A stretch of 64,000 nt of DNA from Portulaca oleracea (Eukaryota > Streptophyta > Magnoliopsida > Caryophyllales > Portulacaceae). The notes below the pieces were generated by a model. The model made no database searches and had not been told where the DNA came from. It saw only the letters and a list, made by a program, of their open reading frames with translations. The DNA lies in NCBI GenBank assembly GCA_029582165.1, contig CM055873.1:44013295-44077294 (forward strand), read 5' to 3'. Made by a program: the position numbers and the translations under genes. Of this stretch, positions 47,062-59,659 are shown piece after piece (the stretch's first letter is position 1; each line of letters opens with the position of its first letter).

Positions 47062-48645
47062 TTAGAAGCCCAAATGAAGTTGGCCCAACTCTAGCTCATC
47101 AAACTAACTCTAATAACAAAACTGACCTAATTAAGATTAAGGACCTAATAAACAAATTAATACTAACCTAATTCTACTCACCTAGAAACAAAACAGAAAC
47201 AGAAAAACGAAAACAAAGAGGAGAAAGAAGAAACCGAAACAGAGGAGAAAGAAACAGAGAGAACAGAGAAGGAATCAATAGCATAAAAAAACCATGTACA
47301 AAAGGATCAAAACAAGCCATCAATAATATCAAATCGTAAATCCAAGGATTATCTACCAACCGAAACTAAACAGAGTAATATCTTTCAACATCAAAAACTC
47401 AAATCAAACGGACATGAAAACATGATTAAATCTAAACCTAATCCTATGATCGAATTAAAGCATAAATTAAAACCCTATAACCTAACCAACCCTAAATGAT
47501 GATGGAGGTATGGGTTGTCACTTCCCCAAAAACCAACCATCCTCTTCACAATTGGCCTCCCTCTTCTTTTATACTCAATCTGCCTTCTTCTTCTCCAAGG
47601 ATCGCATCTGAGCCCTTAGATCTTCTTACATCGAACGGTTGGGATTCAGCTCTGGAAATTGGCTCTAGGTATGCTATGGTGGTGGTGTATGTCCTTTGCA
47701 TTGTCTGCAACGAGATTGCACTTTGGTTTAGGAAATTCTGGAAAAGACAAAGAAGAAGAAAGAGTTAGTGAGAGAAATAGAAAGAAGAAAGAGTCAGAAA
47801 GAGAGATCAAGCATTAAAATACCCCTGGCCCTAAACTATTTTGAAATGTCAAAAATACTACCATAAAAACGAAATTCCGGATTGGTTGAAGATCTATTCG
47901 GTTGTTCATTCCATATTCACCCAAATACAACTTAGGGTCTGTTGACACACTCATTCTGCATATTGAGCAACAGAGGCAAACATATAACAATTCAAAAATT
48001 CGATTTTGAATGAAATATACAGCAAACAGAGCATACCCTAAACTGTGACCTCTAAAAATGCAATCTTGATAAGAAAAATTTGAAGATTTCTAGTTATTTA
48101 GTCCCAAATTCGCATATATAACAACTACAATATGAAGATAACAACAATTTACCCACAGATTCTCAATTTTTACCCTAAACTAAAAAATTCAAGCAAAACC
48201 CTAAAAAACTTACCTCTTGGATTGTCTTCAAAGTGTTGTCTTTACAATGACATCTCCATAATTCTACCCGGTTCTTCAATTTTACTAACCCAATTTCAAG
48301 TTTTATCCACACTTTTTTGGGATTTTTAGAGGATTAGAAGGGGAAGATGGGTTGAAACTTGAGAAGAGCAAAAAGACAACAGAAGTGGTGCGTGCTGTGA
48401 ATTAGTGTATGCCTCGGAGGGAGAAACAAAGCTTCTACAATAAGCATTGTTATTTTCTTTTTTTTAATTCACAAATTTTAAAATTTTACTTTTCAATATT
48501 TTCCCAATATTTACAGGTAACAGGCAGCAAAATGTTAACTTTGCCTCATCATATCAAGTTCATGGTTATTTTTTTAGTACAAATATTTTATTGTGGTAGT
48601 TTTGACATTTTCAAATAGTTTAGGGTCAATTTAATTGCTGTCCTC

Positions 48646-48648
<3 letters not shown>

Positions 48649-48692
<44 letters not shown>
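48649..48692. repeat. (AG)n microsatellite
   Basis: About 22 AG units, followed by GTTGCGG. Confidence 0.97.
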
Positions 48693-48694
<2 letters not shown>

Positions 48695-50067
48695 GCGGAA
48701 ATGAAATGAAAAGGGGCAAATGTATTAGGGGTTTGGGGATTGAATTCGGTGAGGGAAATGGAGAAATGGGTTAGGTAGGTGGGCCGAGTGAGGGGAATTA
48801 GTGGGGGAATGGGGTATTGGTTTAGGTGGGATGGGTTATTGGATAGGGTTAGGCGGGTAGTGAATTAGGTGGGCTGGGGTTTTATTTAGATAGACTGATG
48901 TGGGCCGATTGAGGAAGAAAAGAGAGAAGAAAAGGGGAAGTGGGCCGTGGGGTAGGGTGAATTGGGATTGGGCCGTGGGTTTTTGGTGTTGGGGTTAAGA
49001 TGGGTCGGTGGGTAGTGGGTTAGGCGAATGGAATTGTGGGCTGGGTAGATGGGTAGGTTATTAGGATTAGGATTTTATTTTATTTTATTTTTTCAACTTT
49101 TATATTTTTGTTTCATTTCAATAATAATAGGAACTAAAGTAATAAAATGTCATAGAATCTAATAAATAGGTAAAATGATAAAAACATGATAATAAACCTA
49201 ATTTAATTATTAAAAACAAGCAAAAAGTCAAAGAAAAGAGGGATAAAAATCATGCAAAATACGGAATAATCACGCTCCATTAAAACACTTCTATAACCTC
49301 TCAATCATCCCTTACTCCTCTCTCCATTGGCGATCATGTTGGTCAATCCTAAACTAGTAAACCTGGCTTTCGGCATCGCTGATTTTCCCGCCAAAATGTG
49401 AATCTACCCCCTCTGCTCCAATGGAAATTGTTTCTCATCTCACTATTTCGATCTCCATTTCCGATGACAAATTGCACACCGAGCTTTTCTCTTACCGTAC
49501 AATCATCAAATGTGAGCAAATGTTGAAGACTTTCCCCCAAAAATACTATAGTAGGACATATTTACTTTTACCCAACTAGGATTGCACTTTAGATTGCATC
49601 CTGTTTTGTTCGTACGATGACGTTTCACGACATTCGAATATCGTCTTTGGATTTTAGATCTTCAGTAATAATGGCGGATTCGAAGATCTTGTTATTTAGT
49701 AACATTTACTGCAAACCTTTGACATGGTAAAAATCAGTTACAACTCTTGTGAGGTAGGGTAAAAAGTATTTCACAAATATAGGGTAGTGTAATAATAATT
49801 ACAGCAAACCTAGTGGTAGATCTAGAATTTTTGTTCTCTATTGGGTTCGACTTATATTAATAATACTTTTGATATATTTTCTTTTCATAATTCAACCACA
49901 CTTACTAGCTCTAGTTTTGTCGTCAAATTACCGAACACTTCAATTACTTTTTGCATAACTCTTGTCAGGTAGGGTAAAAAGTATTTCACGATTTTCTTTT
50001 TGTTGGGTTTCAATTCAATTCCAATTTTTCATTAAACACTTTGTATTTTGGAGTCTGATTTCATACT

Positions 50068-50295
50068 CACTACAAGAAGGTTGTCAAAATAAGACTGTTT
50101 TGAACGGTCACAAATAGGTTTAAAGGTCACAGCTAGAGGCGCACGACCGTTCATTTGCGACCGTTCACTTCGGTCGCCTCTCAATGGTCGTCTGAGAGGG
50201 CATGCGACCGTTCAATGAACGATCGCAAAATTTGTGACCGTTCTATTGAACGGTCACTAAGATTAACAGTCGCTAGTTACCGACCGTTAGGTGTA
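50068..50295. mobile_element. Second CACTA family, left end
   Basis: CACTACAAGAAGGTTGTC is a standard plant CACTA terminus, followed by dense GACCGTTC / GAACGGTC subterminal motifs in both orientations. GACCGTT motifs reappear beyond the solo LTR (51544, 51798), so the element was split by it. No TTCTTGTAGTG right end was found. Confidence 0.75.
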
Positions 50296-50300
50296 AACAG

Positions 50301-51059
50301 TGTTGGAATTATTTCAAGAGTATAAGTTAATTATATAGCCTAAAGAATTATATGTAACAAGTATAAGGATCATATATAAGTGAAACGTCAAGAATATGAT
50401 CAACACGGGTGAGTCTGGGACCGACACGAGTCGTGTTGGTCTCTAGGGAGCAAAGAAAACTATCCTGGGCTCAACACGGGTCGTGTTGCACCCAACACGG
50501 ACCGTGTTGGAACCCAAGATGTATTTTTAATGCTAACGGCTATATAATCTTGAGTATTAAGTTTATAATATCAATATTAAGCTCGGTATTAAGATCCAAC
50601 AGCTATATTATCATGACCAAATCAAGGTCTTGATTCTCCATTAAGTACCTTAATTACACCTTTGACTAAGGGGTATGATTAGGGTTGAATTAGGGTGGAA
50701 GTCTCCTATAAATAGGAGACATTCACAAGCCATTTGAGAGCATCACAAGCATCATTTCTTTCATTCTATAATCACATCCTCTCAAGTATAGACTGCAGCT
50801 ATACTTGAGAGAATCAAGTGAGAAACCTATGTCTTGAGTGCTACAAGAGCTAAGTTTTATCCCTTGAACTTTTACGGTACAATAAATAGTTCTTAAGGAA
50901 AATGTATTTGTCCATGACTCTTAGCAATATCCAAACAAGTTAACCATTTGGTTATTAAGTCATATCTCCATCTTGTCATACATACCGCAAGAAGATCAAG
51001 AAGTCAAGCCAAGTGAAGATGATGAAGATTCAAGCCGGTCAAACATCATTTTCCCAACA
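50301..51059. mobile_element. Solo LTR with 5-bp TSD
   Basis: 759 bp from TGTTGGAATTATTTC to ..TTTCCCAACA, flanked by AACAG at 50296-50300 and 51060-51064. Contains CAACACGGGTCGTGTTG-type palindromes and a probable TATA region (TCTCCTATAAATAGGAGACA, 50702-50721). No internal domain, so an LTR-LTR recombination product. The same LTR family begins at 63790. Confidence 0.92.
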
Positions 51060-51064
51060 AACAG

Positions 51065-51941
51065 TCGCCCAATTCCGAATCCCTTTTTTTTCAATCAAAA
51101 TTACTTGGAACAATTACCCAACTACAATCCAACCCAGAAATCGAAACTAGATCCAGAACAAGGGAGAAGAGAAAAACGAACATAAATCAAGCAACCCAAC
51201 TTATTAAACTCAGAAACTTGAACATGAACATAGAAAATCGAATAAAACATCTTCAGAAAATCAAGACAAACCCATAAATTACTCAAATAAGAAACGAGGA
51301 ACGAGGAACAAGGAACAATCAACCCAGAGAAGCTATTAAACTTGTGAAAGTATCAAAATCCAGATCTGATTACATGAACTTAAGATCCGATTACAAGATG
51401 TTAAACAAGAAAAATCTGAATTAAAAATGTGAAATTAAATTTAATCTAAGTACCTAAACCTAAAAATGAAATCTCACACCGTCTACACCTTGGGCTTGTC
51501 TACTCCCCTTTTATACTTGAATTGCTCAATTCTTCCACAAAGCTCGACCGTTCGATCTCTTCCCTTGAACGTTTAGATGGAGGCTCTCGATCTTGCTACT
51601 TTTGTGGTGCATGTCGGGCTTCATGTGACGAGAAAGAGATTGTGATGGAGATCGATTTGAGTGTTTAGGGTAATGGAGAAAAAGAGGAGTGAGAAAGAGG
51701 GTGAATCGGTGAGATGAGGGAGAATCAGGACAGAGAGAGATAAGGAAATTAGGGAACAGGAAGGGGGTGTCGATATGGTAATTAATAACAAACGCTCGAC
51801 CGTTAATTCCATTCTCATCCCATTCCAAAATTCTCACCAAATTGGCCCTGAAAAGAATGCGATTATGTGAATTAGAGTGCGCACGTCCTCACTAAAGGAT
51901 GCACTTTAGAATTTATATTCTTGGAGTTTCAATTTGAATTA
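51065..51941. other. Probably interior of the CACTA element at 50068
   Basis: GACCGTT motifs at 51544 and 51798 fit the CACTA subterminal repeats. No transposase domains seen. Confidence 0.35.
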
Positions 51942-52224
51942 GGCCTTATTTGGCAATCAGCTAGTAGCTGTTAGCTGATAGTTGTTTGACTTTAGATGAT
52001 TGCAAAAAAGTACTTGGTAAAAAATATTTTTTTTGTAAAAAACTACATCAAAAAGCTTCATCTAGTAACTTTTTGAAAACTAACTTATTGGGTCCAAAAA
52101 CTAATATAAAAAGATATTTACCAAACACCTCAATTAGTTTTTTAATGTTGGTCAAAAAGTTAATAGTATCCAAAAAACTAAAAGTTACCCAAAGAAACAG
52201 AAACTAGGTAGGCAAACACCCTGT
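51942..52224. mobile_element. Possible Tourist-like MITE
   Basis: GGCCTTATTTGGCAATCAGC at the left and (reversed) CAGGGTGTTTGCCTACCTAG at the right form weak inverted ends, with TAGCTG..AGCTGATAG and AAACTTTT-type repeats inside. Target duplication unclear. Confidence 0.4.
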
Positions 52225-52766
52225 ATTGTTATTTGGTTTGAGATAGATTATACACAGTGGCGGATTTAGCATGGGTTCACGTGGGGTCAAATGACCCCGC
52301 TCTAAAAAAAAGTTGCAAATTTCAAGTTTAAAAAAATATTGTGTTGTTTACGTATATCTAATACATTGACAGAAAAGATTCCTGTAGGTGCCTCTGGTTG
52401 AGTTGTAGACGTTGAGACGATGTTGATGATTGTTGTGAGTTTGATTTTTACATAATTCATTTTCTCTTTTATTTTTCAATTTCAAGTCAATTTCGCCAAC
52501 CAATTTAATTTTAGTGTAATTTACTCAATTTTAAATTTAGATTTGTTTAAGTGTCATTATGTAGTACAATTCTTAGAAATATTACTCTATTTGCTATTAG
52601 TTAGTTGATTTAGTGGAATCTGTCTTTTAAACTTAAAAATTTAGCTCGGTAACTTTTTAAGTTGTATGTTGTTCATCTCTCTTCTAAGTTTAGTTTAATA
52701 TGTTAAATTTTTAATTTGAACTATTACTTTGAACTAGTCCTTTTTTGCAATAATTATTACTTTGAA

Positions 52767-52794
52767 CTAGTCCTTAACCCGTGCGATGCACGGG
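52767..52794 (-). mobile_element. Helitron 3' terminus (minus strand)
   Basis: The minus strand reads CCCGTGCATCGCACGGG (52794-52778) then CTAG (52770-52767) with T next. The 17-base hairpin is identical to the Helitron ending at 36325. TTACTTTGAACTAGTCCTT also occurs 32 bases to the left without a hairpin. Its 5' end was not found; the CACTA at 52961 may have separated it. Confidence 0.78.
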
Positions 52795-53749
52795 ATATTT
52801 AAAATTTTAAATAGTATAAAATAAATATGTTGCTTTTGTTTTAAATAAATAAATATATTACCAAACATTCTCAATCCAAGTTTTAAAAAAAAAAATAAAA
52901 AAAAGAAGCGACTTGGAATCATAAAAATCAATACTTCGAAATTTCGCCCGAGCGGGAAATCACTAGTAGAATTTAACCCTAAATGCGTCTGTCGATGGCG
53001 TCTGGAAAGGGGTAAAACGGACGCCAAAATGATTTTAGCGTCTGATATAAACGGACGCTAAATATTGTTCCGCCTTTTTGAAAAGGCGTCTGATGTTGGC
53101 GTCCGTTAAAATCAGACGCCATATTTCGCGTCATTTGTCGTGAGATGGCGCCGATCTTGTCTACGAGGCGGCTTTTCAGCTGAGTTGGCGTCTGTTAAAC
53201 GCATAACGGACGCTATATTTGGCGTCTGATTATGCATTTAACGGACGCCAACCCTAAACATAAATTAAAAAAAAAATTTACGATTGACAAAATCAGAAAT
53301 AATATGTGTTCTTTATATTTATTTGGCGTCTGATTTTGCATTCAACGGACGCGAACCCTAAACATAAATTAAAAAAAAAATTACGATTAACAAAATCAGA
53401 AATATTATGTGTTTTTTTATATTTATTTCAATAATAATGAAAAACATTACGATTAATAATGAAAAATATTACGATTAATAATGATAAAAAATACAAAAAC
53501 AAATTATATACGTCATTAATAAAAACTCCAAAAAATACAAACATATATTAGTAACGAAAAAATATAGTTTGCATAATATATAGTACAAACTAAATTGTAA
53601 TAATGAAAAAAAATACAGTTTATATGGATTTAAAATGTACAATTTCATATACATATATGTGTGTAAAAATTACAAAAACAAATTATAATAAATATTTATT
53701 TTCAGAGTTGGTTTATAACTAATAAGATACAAAAAATAATTACAATCTA

Positions 53750-53810
53750 CAATCTTCAATCTTCAATCTTCAATCTTCAATCTTCAATCTTCAATCTTCA
53801 ATCTTCAATC
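53750..53810. repeat. (AATCTTC)n minisatellite
   Basis: About 8-9 tandem 7-bp units inside the CACTA element. Confidence 0.95.
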
Positions 53811-54608
53811 TAATTCGTAAATTTTATTAATTAGTGGAGTGAATTGATTTGAGGTGGAGGGAATTATTGAAAGGATATGGAATTTAGAGAGAAAATTGAT
53901 GGATGAATGAAGGAGGAAGAGAAATGAAATGGAGGAAATATTCACGGATGGTGCTTTTATAGAGACAAATGGCGTCGTTACGGTACCAAACAGAGCCTAA
54001 TCTTAATTATGGCGTCTGTTTGGTACTTTAACGGACGCCATTTTTGAAAGAGAAATGAATTGGAGGGAAAATATTCAGCTGGATGGTCTTTGAAAAATGG
54101 CGTCTGTTTTGTACCCTAACGGACGCCATTTTGTTTGAAAATTATCCGCAAATTAAAATAGTAATTATTAATAATAATATTATTAATTAGATATATTATT
54201 ATAACAATAATGCTAGTAGTATTATAATTATTAATATTATCTATAATTATAATTATATTATTAATCTTTAAAGAGAAACACATATATATATATATATATA
54301 TATCGTACGTGTTGAATGATATTTTTTTTGGATAATTACTTAGTTATAATTAAATTATTAGTATTATGATTGTATTTTTAAAAATTTTATATATATCAGT
54401 TGAATGATATTTAATTATTTATTAATTTGTATACGTACGTTAAGTTATATAATTAAATGGGACGACATATATACGTATTTGTGAACATAATTACTTATTA
54501 GACTAAAGCAAGTGGTTATCGAAACCAGCACAAATATATTACGTACATATAATAATAAAAGTCAGTGTTTGATTAAGTTCAAATATTAAAAACATACAAA
54601 TAAAAAAA

Positions 54609-56716
54609 TTATTCTTCTCCGGCGTCATTATTATTATCATCATCAGTAGGGTGGGTGGGCTCAGGTTGGGTTGGTTGATAAGGAGGGCGGGGGACTGGCT
54701 GCGGATGGGGCGTAAGAGGGTATTGCCCTTGTCCAGTGTAGGGCTGACTTCCAGACGAAGATCCGGCAACGAAGGGGGCTTGCCAATTATAAGGCGGCGG
54801 TGGTGGCTGCTGGTGTTGCTGGTATTGCATTTGCATTTCGCGTTGCATTGCCGCCAACCGTTGCTCGAATTCTGTATGCATTTGATGCTGCAAATGGCGT
54901 TGCATCTCCTCCATTCTTCGCTCCATTATCCGCCTATCTTCCTCGCGAGCTTGTCGTTCGCCGGAGCTCTCTGTTCATCTCCGTAACTTGAGCTCGGATG
55001 TCGACGGAGGAGGAGTCACCACGCCGCCGTGGACGTCGCCTAGATGCGATGTGGGGGAACTGCTGCTTCATTTGTTCCCCATCGCCCCATGCCTACGTGC
55101 CGAGGCTCTGCGCAATGCTTATCAAACCGTAACTCTTCCGAGTCATGAGAGGAGTTTCGCTGACCGCCCTTCGCCGCTTGGCCGCCATCTCCCGTTTATA
55201 AGTATCATAATCGCCAAGCATCTTCTCCTGATTTAGTAAAACATAAAAAGAGTATTTTAATAAAATTAATGAATTAATTATAGTTTAGGTTTGTACGTTA
55301 ATAAATCATGTCGATATTCAATGATGAAGATTTTTAATTACCTCAATGACCTTGAACCTGTTGTCCACCCACTGATCGGTGCCTTTCCTCATATGGGTCG
55401 CCTCGAATTGTTCCCATATGGTTGGGTTACGGTCTTTCTTCTTTTTCTGTAAGCATCAAATACAACCGTATTTATATAATTAAATGTTAGTATCAAATAC
55501 GTGCATGATATTTAAACATTCACAACTATCTTACCAATTTTTCCCTAACAATACCGAATGGAACTGGGCCCAGTGTGTGTGATGGTGGGCCCTTTTCTTT
55601 GTCCATCTTTCTCGCCTCATGTTGGAGCACTTTTCAAAGATACCGTGGGTCTTCCCATAATTCACGAATTTTTTCCAAATTTCGCCGTCGACAATCCATT
55701 TAGGCTTGCCTTTACCCGCCACCAACGCTTTTGGATTTGCCAATAGCGTCATTGTATTGTTTGATAACCCGACGTCTAAAACGATCACGGATATATCCGT
55801 CATGCTGGGGTTCCCACCAGTATTTTTTCTACATTTAAACCATATGCGTACATGAAGAAATTAAACATGCAAATTAGACAATCAATTTCATCAAGTATAA
55901 TAAATTAAACCATACGTACGTATATAAACATATATATATATATATATAAAAGTATACGCAAACATGGGCGTTAAATACGTAACTTTACCTTGAACTCCTC
56001 AAATATCAACTCTTTTGTTTGAAAAGGCACTTTAGCCCATTTAGGCCAAAAGTCTTTGAAGTTTTGCTTCACGATGTCCATAATGGACCTGACCGCGTGT
56101 GCTCCATAAGGCGATACACTGAAACCAATAAGAAATAGATGTCAGTTTAGATGTCATAAAATTTGTTATATATTTAAACACAAACATATATAAATTCATA
56201 ATATAATCAAAGTTTTGTCAATGAGACATGATTGATACTCACGATCCACCACATGGTTCAATTATGAATCTTCCATCCGGTGTTTTTGGAGCATCTCCCG
56301 GAACGTCTAGCTCAATTCGGTGCAGTACGAATATCCTCCTGGCCATCCCCTTCAGTTTGGGTAGCCTCCCCCTCAGTTTGGGTCCCACCAGCTTGGGTAC
56401 CCTCCCCTTCAGTTTGGGTACCACCAGCTTGGGTACCCTCCCCTTCCGTTTGGGTACCGTTAGCATCGGTCTGGTTACCCTCCCCTTCAGTTTGGGCACC
56501 CTGATGATAAGCCTCATACCCCTGAATGTACTGAAAGTCGCCCATCGTCTGTTGGACATCGGGCGCAAATAAGCGCATCAACTCAAGGGTCGACTGATCT
56601 ATTTCTGGATGCGCTGATGGATCGAATTGCGGGATGTATGGTGACGGTGGGTTGTTCGATGATGACCCCCCACGTCTGTTTCTAGACCCACCACGTGATC
56701 CATCTCTTCCTGTCAT
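54609..56716 (-). pseudogene. TnpA-like (Ptta/En/Spm) transposon protein, frameshifted
   Basis: Five exons read downward: 56716-56243, 56118-55989, 55828-55535, 55446-55342, 55227-54609, all with GT/AG borders. Exon 1 starts MTGRDGSRGGSRNRRGG and holds a TEGEGTQAGGTQ repeat; it ends DGRFIIEPCGG. Exon 2 (SPYGAHAVRSIMDIVKQNFK, TKELIFEEFK) and exon 4 (RNPTIWEQFEATHMRKG) are the Transposase_24-type core. Exon 5 ends with a coiled-coil-like MERRMEEMQRHLQHQM and a Pro/Gln tail, stop at 54609. Exons 3 and 5 need several frame changes (near WEDPRYL and after SLGT), so it is not functional as read. TnpA-type proteins bind the subterminal repeats of their own element. Confidence 0.8.
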
Positions 56717-56799
56717 CTTAAGAATATATGCGAACGGACGCCATTTCGCATAAAAATAATCATTTTAACTACGCATTTTAATAAAAAATGCCCCATTCA

Positions 56800-57535
56800 A
56801 ATTACTCATAAAATATATAAAATATATAAAAATCATAAACAATAATAATTCATAAACTATATAAAAATCATATCTAGCTAAATCCTAAACATTAATAATA
56901 ATTCATAAAATATATAAAAAACATACATAAACCCTAAACATCAATAATAATTCATAAAACATATAAAAATCATATCTAAACCCTAAACATCAATAATAAC
57001 TCATAAAATATATAAAAATCAAATCTAAACCCTAAACATTAATAATATTTCATAAAATATATAAAAAACATACCTAAACCTTATATCGAACATAATTCAT
57101 AAAACATATAAAAATCATATCTAAACCCTAAACATCAATAATAAATCTAAAATATATAAAAATTATATCTAGCTAAATCATAAACATTAATAATAATTCA
57201 TAAAATATATAAAAAAACGTACCTAAACCCTAAACATCAATAATAATTCATAAAATATATAAAAATCATATCTAAACCCTAAACATCAATAATAACTCAT
57301 AAAATGTATAAAAATCATATCTAAACCCTAAACATCAGTAATAATTCATAAAATATATATAAAAACATACTTGATTGACTGGTTTTGATCTTCAACGCAC
57401 ACAATGTAGCCACGTTCTTCTTCTTCTTCTTTCGTTGTTTCTACCTCGTCATAAAATATATATAAAAACATATAAAAATCATATCTAAACCTTAGACATC
57501 AGTAATAATTCATAAAATATATATAAAAACATACG
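56800..57535. repeat. ~49-bp minisatellite containing telobox motifs
   Basis: About 12-13 imperfect units of ATCTAAACCCTAAACATCAA plus AT-rich remainder (ATAATTCATAAAATATATAA). Most units carry AAACCCTAA, the plant telobox. It lies between the two CACTA genes, near the TnpA start. Confidence 0.88.
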
Positions 57536-57669
57536 TGATTGACTGGTTATGATCTTCAACGCACACAGTACTCACGGCGTTCTTCTTCTTTCGTTTTTTA
57601 CTCCTCGTCAATGGCTGCTGCGAGTAAAATATTCGCAGCGACAATTGAAGCAAATATGGCGTCTGTTAA

Positions 57670-59659
57670 TCATGTTGAAGGAAAGTTCGAAGCATAGGCG
57701 TCCGGCAATCGAAGCTGTTGTGCCCAATCACAGACGTCTGATCGCTTATTCTCGGGAAGAACATATTTGGCTCTTGGCTGCAAGGGTTTACCGTTCGGAC
57801 CAGGCACTAGATGGAGTTCGAACTGCGTCGCATATATCGGCCACGTCCCTCCTTGCATTTCCATCATCCTTCGTTTTGCCGGTCACCCCCATCACCGTGT
57901 TTACGATGTTGTCCACAAAGTTCTTCTTAATGTGCATCACATCTAAGTTGTGTCGAACAACGTGATCCTTCCAATAAGGCAACTCCCAAAAGATACTTTG
58001 TTTCTTCCAATTATGAGCATTCTCTCGGAATCCCGGGATTACAAAGTCCCCATGGGTAGTCACCTTGGGGAAGTCCTTCACCTCCTCATAGATTGAATGA
58101 CCGTTTTTCCTACGCGGTGGGACATTTCTATCCGGGCAAGTGTGCCCCTTTCGAAATGCCTTTCGATTCCTTCTAAAAGCATGCCCCTTATCAAGAAACG
58201 CCGATGACGGTCAAACCAAACCACGAGTTTTTCCTCCCATGCTTCAGACGCATTGCTTTCAATCCATCCATGCAAACAGGACAAGACATAGCGCCATGCG
58301 TGCTCCACCCAGAAAGCATCCCAAGGGCCGGAAAATCATTGACCGTCCACATCAACGATGCCCTCATGTTGAAATTTTGTCTCTTGGAGATGTCGTACGT
58401 TTCAACTCCCAACCATAAGCACTGCAGCTCGTCCACCAAAGGTTGAAGGAAGACATCAATTTTATTTCCGGGGTTCTTCGGACCTGGAATAATGCACGTG
58501 AGGAACATGTACGACGTTGTCATGCACAATTCGGGTGGCAAGTTGTAAGGAGTAACTACAACCGGCCATATCGAATAAGATTTCCCTGTCATGTTGAACG
58601 GGCTAAACCCATCCGCACACAGGCCCAACCTTACATTCCGCGATTCCCTCGCAAAGTCTGGATGCGCGCTGTCAAACATTTTCCATGATGCGCCGTCCGA
58701 CGGATGACAAAGAACACCTTCATCGCGCTTGTTCTCCGCGTGCCACCTCATATGATCGGCTGTATTCTTCGATGCATACAGACGCCGCAAATTTAGGCGC
58801 CAAAGGAAAGTAAAACATTCTCTTGTACGGACACCTTTATTTGTTCAAGCGATTTTTGTGGCTTATACCTCGGATGACCACAAAATTTACATTCACTGAG
58901 ATGTGCATCGTCCTTATAGTAGATCATGCACCCACTAATGCAACAATCAAATGTTTCATAGCCCATCCCCAACTTCTTAACCTTCTTTTTCAACTCATCG
59001 TAGTTTCTAGGCATTAGGTTCGGCTGGGGACAAGTCTCACTCATCAATTCCATGATATCGTTCATTGCTTGCTCCGACAAATTGTGCTTCGACTTGTGAC
59101 TGACCAGTCTCACGGCAGTGGACAACTCAGTATGGGTCGCACATCCTTCCCACAGAGGCTGTTGAGCAGATTGAAGCATATCATAAAAATGTTGAGCTCC
59201 TGCATTAGGCGCCTCATTCGCCATGATGAAATCATTCATCATATCTTCCGTTCTGTCGATGAACGGTGGCTGATTGGGTTCCTCGTTTGTCGGCGAACTA
59301 TCTGCACACGGTTCCCCCTCACCTACCGCATCATCACCACTGTCATCGTCATCATCATAATATTCACGCCAATCTTCACCATGACTAACCCAACACCAAT
59401 ATCGCTCCATAAACCCTCGCCTGTACCAATGTGTTTTAACTTCATTTGGAGTCAATCCGCACTTATTCTTGCACTTCACACATGGACACCGATACTTTCC
59501 AGTCCTCGGATACTCATACGAATTACTCTTTGCAAATTTATCAAACATATATACCCCAGCAGCCCATTCTTCCCTGATAACCCTCCTTCCCAGTTCAAAC
59601 CTCTGGTACATCCAACGTCGATGTGGAGGCCCTTCCATAATGTACGTGAATCTGTTCAT
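57670..59659 (-). pseudogene. TNP2-like CACTA transposase, frameshifted and C-terminally truncated
   Basis: The first block (59659-58793) is a transposase-associated domain: RWMYQRFELGRR, RCPCVKCKNKC, THWYRRGFMERYWCW, then CCISGCMIYY and CKFCGHPRY. Between KVS and RRLYASKNTADHMRWHAE two frame changes occur (about 58850-58785; RMFYFPLAPK is in a third frame). The next block (58790-58191) is the TNP2 core: DGFSPFNMTGKSYSIWPVV, GPKNPGNKIDVFLQPLVDEL, then ALGMLSGWSTHG and CPVCM. The last block (to 57670) has SIFWELPYWKDHVVRHNLDV, MHIKKNF, KYVLPENKRSDVC and LPDAYASNF. It stops there: the usual downstream half after the YASN motif is missing and non-coding sequence follows. It would cut the element ends if intact; this copy cannot. 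Confidence 0.88.

Larger units (their letters stand above)
45873..49812. mobile_element. 4-kb segment bounded by ~200-bp inverted repeats
   Basis: Left arm 45873-46080 and right arm 49605-49812 are inverted copies: GTTTGTTGTAATAATTATTA / GTTTGCTGTAATTATTATTA, then TATCTCACAA..., GAAGATCTAGATCTTCGAAT / AACAAGATCTTCGAATCCGC, GACATTCGAATGTCATCG / GATATTCGAATGTCGTGA, ending GAACAAAA. The interior has no transposase. It contains a TATCGTATCCACAGGGAGTT block (46158) common in plant LTR elements, a Tourist MITE, an (AG)n tract and a GGGTTAGG-rich purine region (48700-49060). A non-autonomous Mutator-like element is plausible; no flanking duplication was found. Confidence 0.55.

Noticed and set aside
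47496..47768. 90-codon frame MMMEVWVVTSPKTNH..
   Set aside because: No domain recognised, lies inside the inverted-repeat-bounded element, and ends in low-complexity Arg/Lys.
56228..56572. Plus-strand frame with SLGTLPFSLG repeats
   Set aside because: Antisense of the TnpA exon 1 repeat (TEGEGTQAGGTQ).
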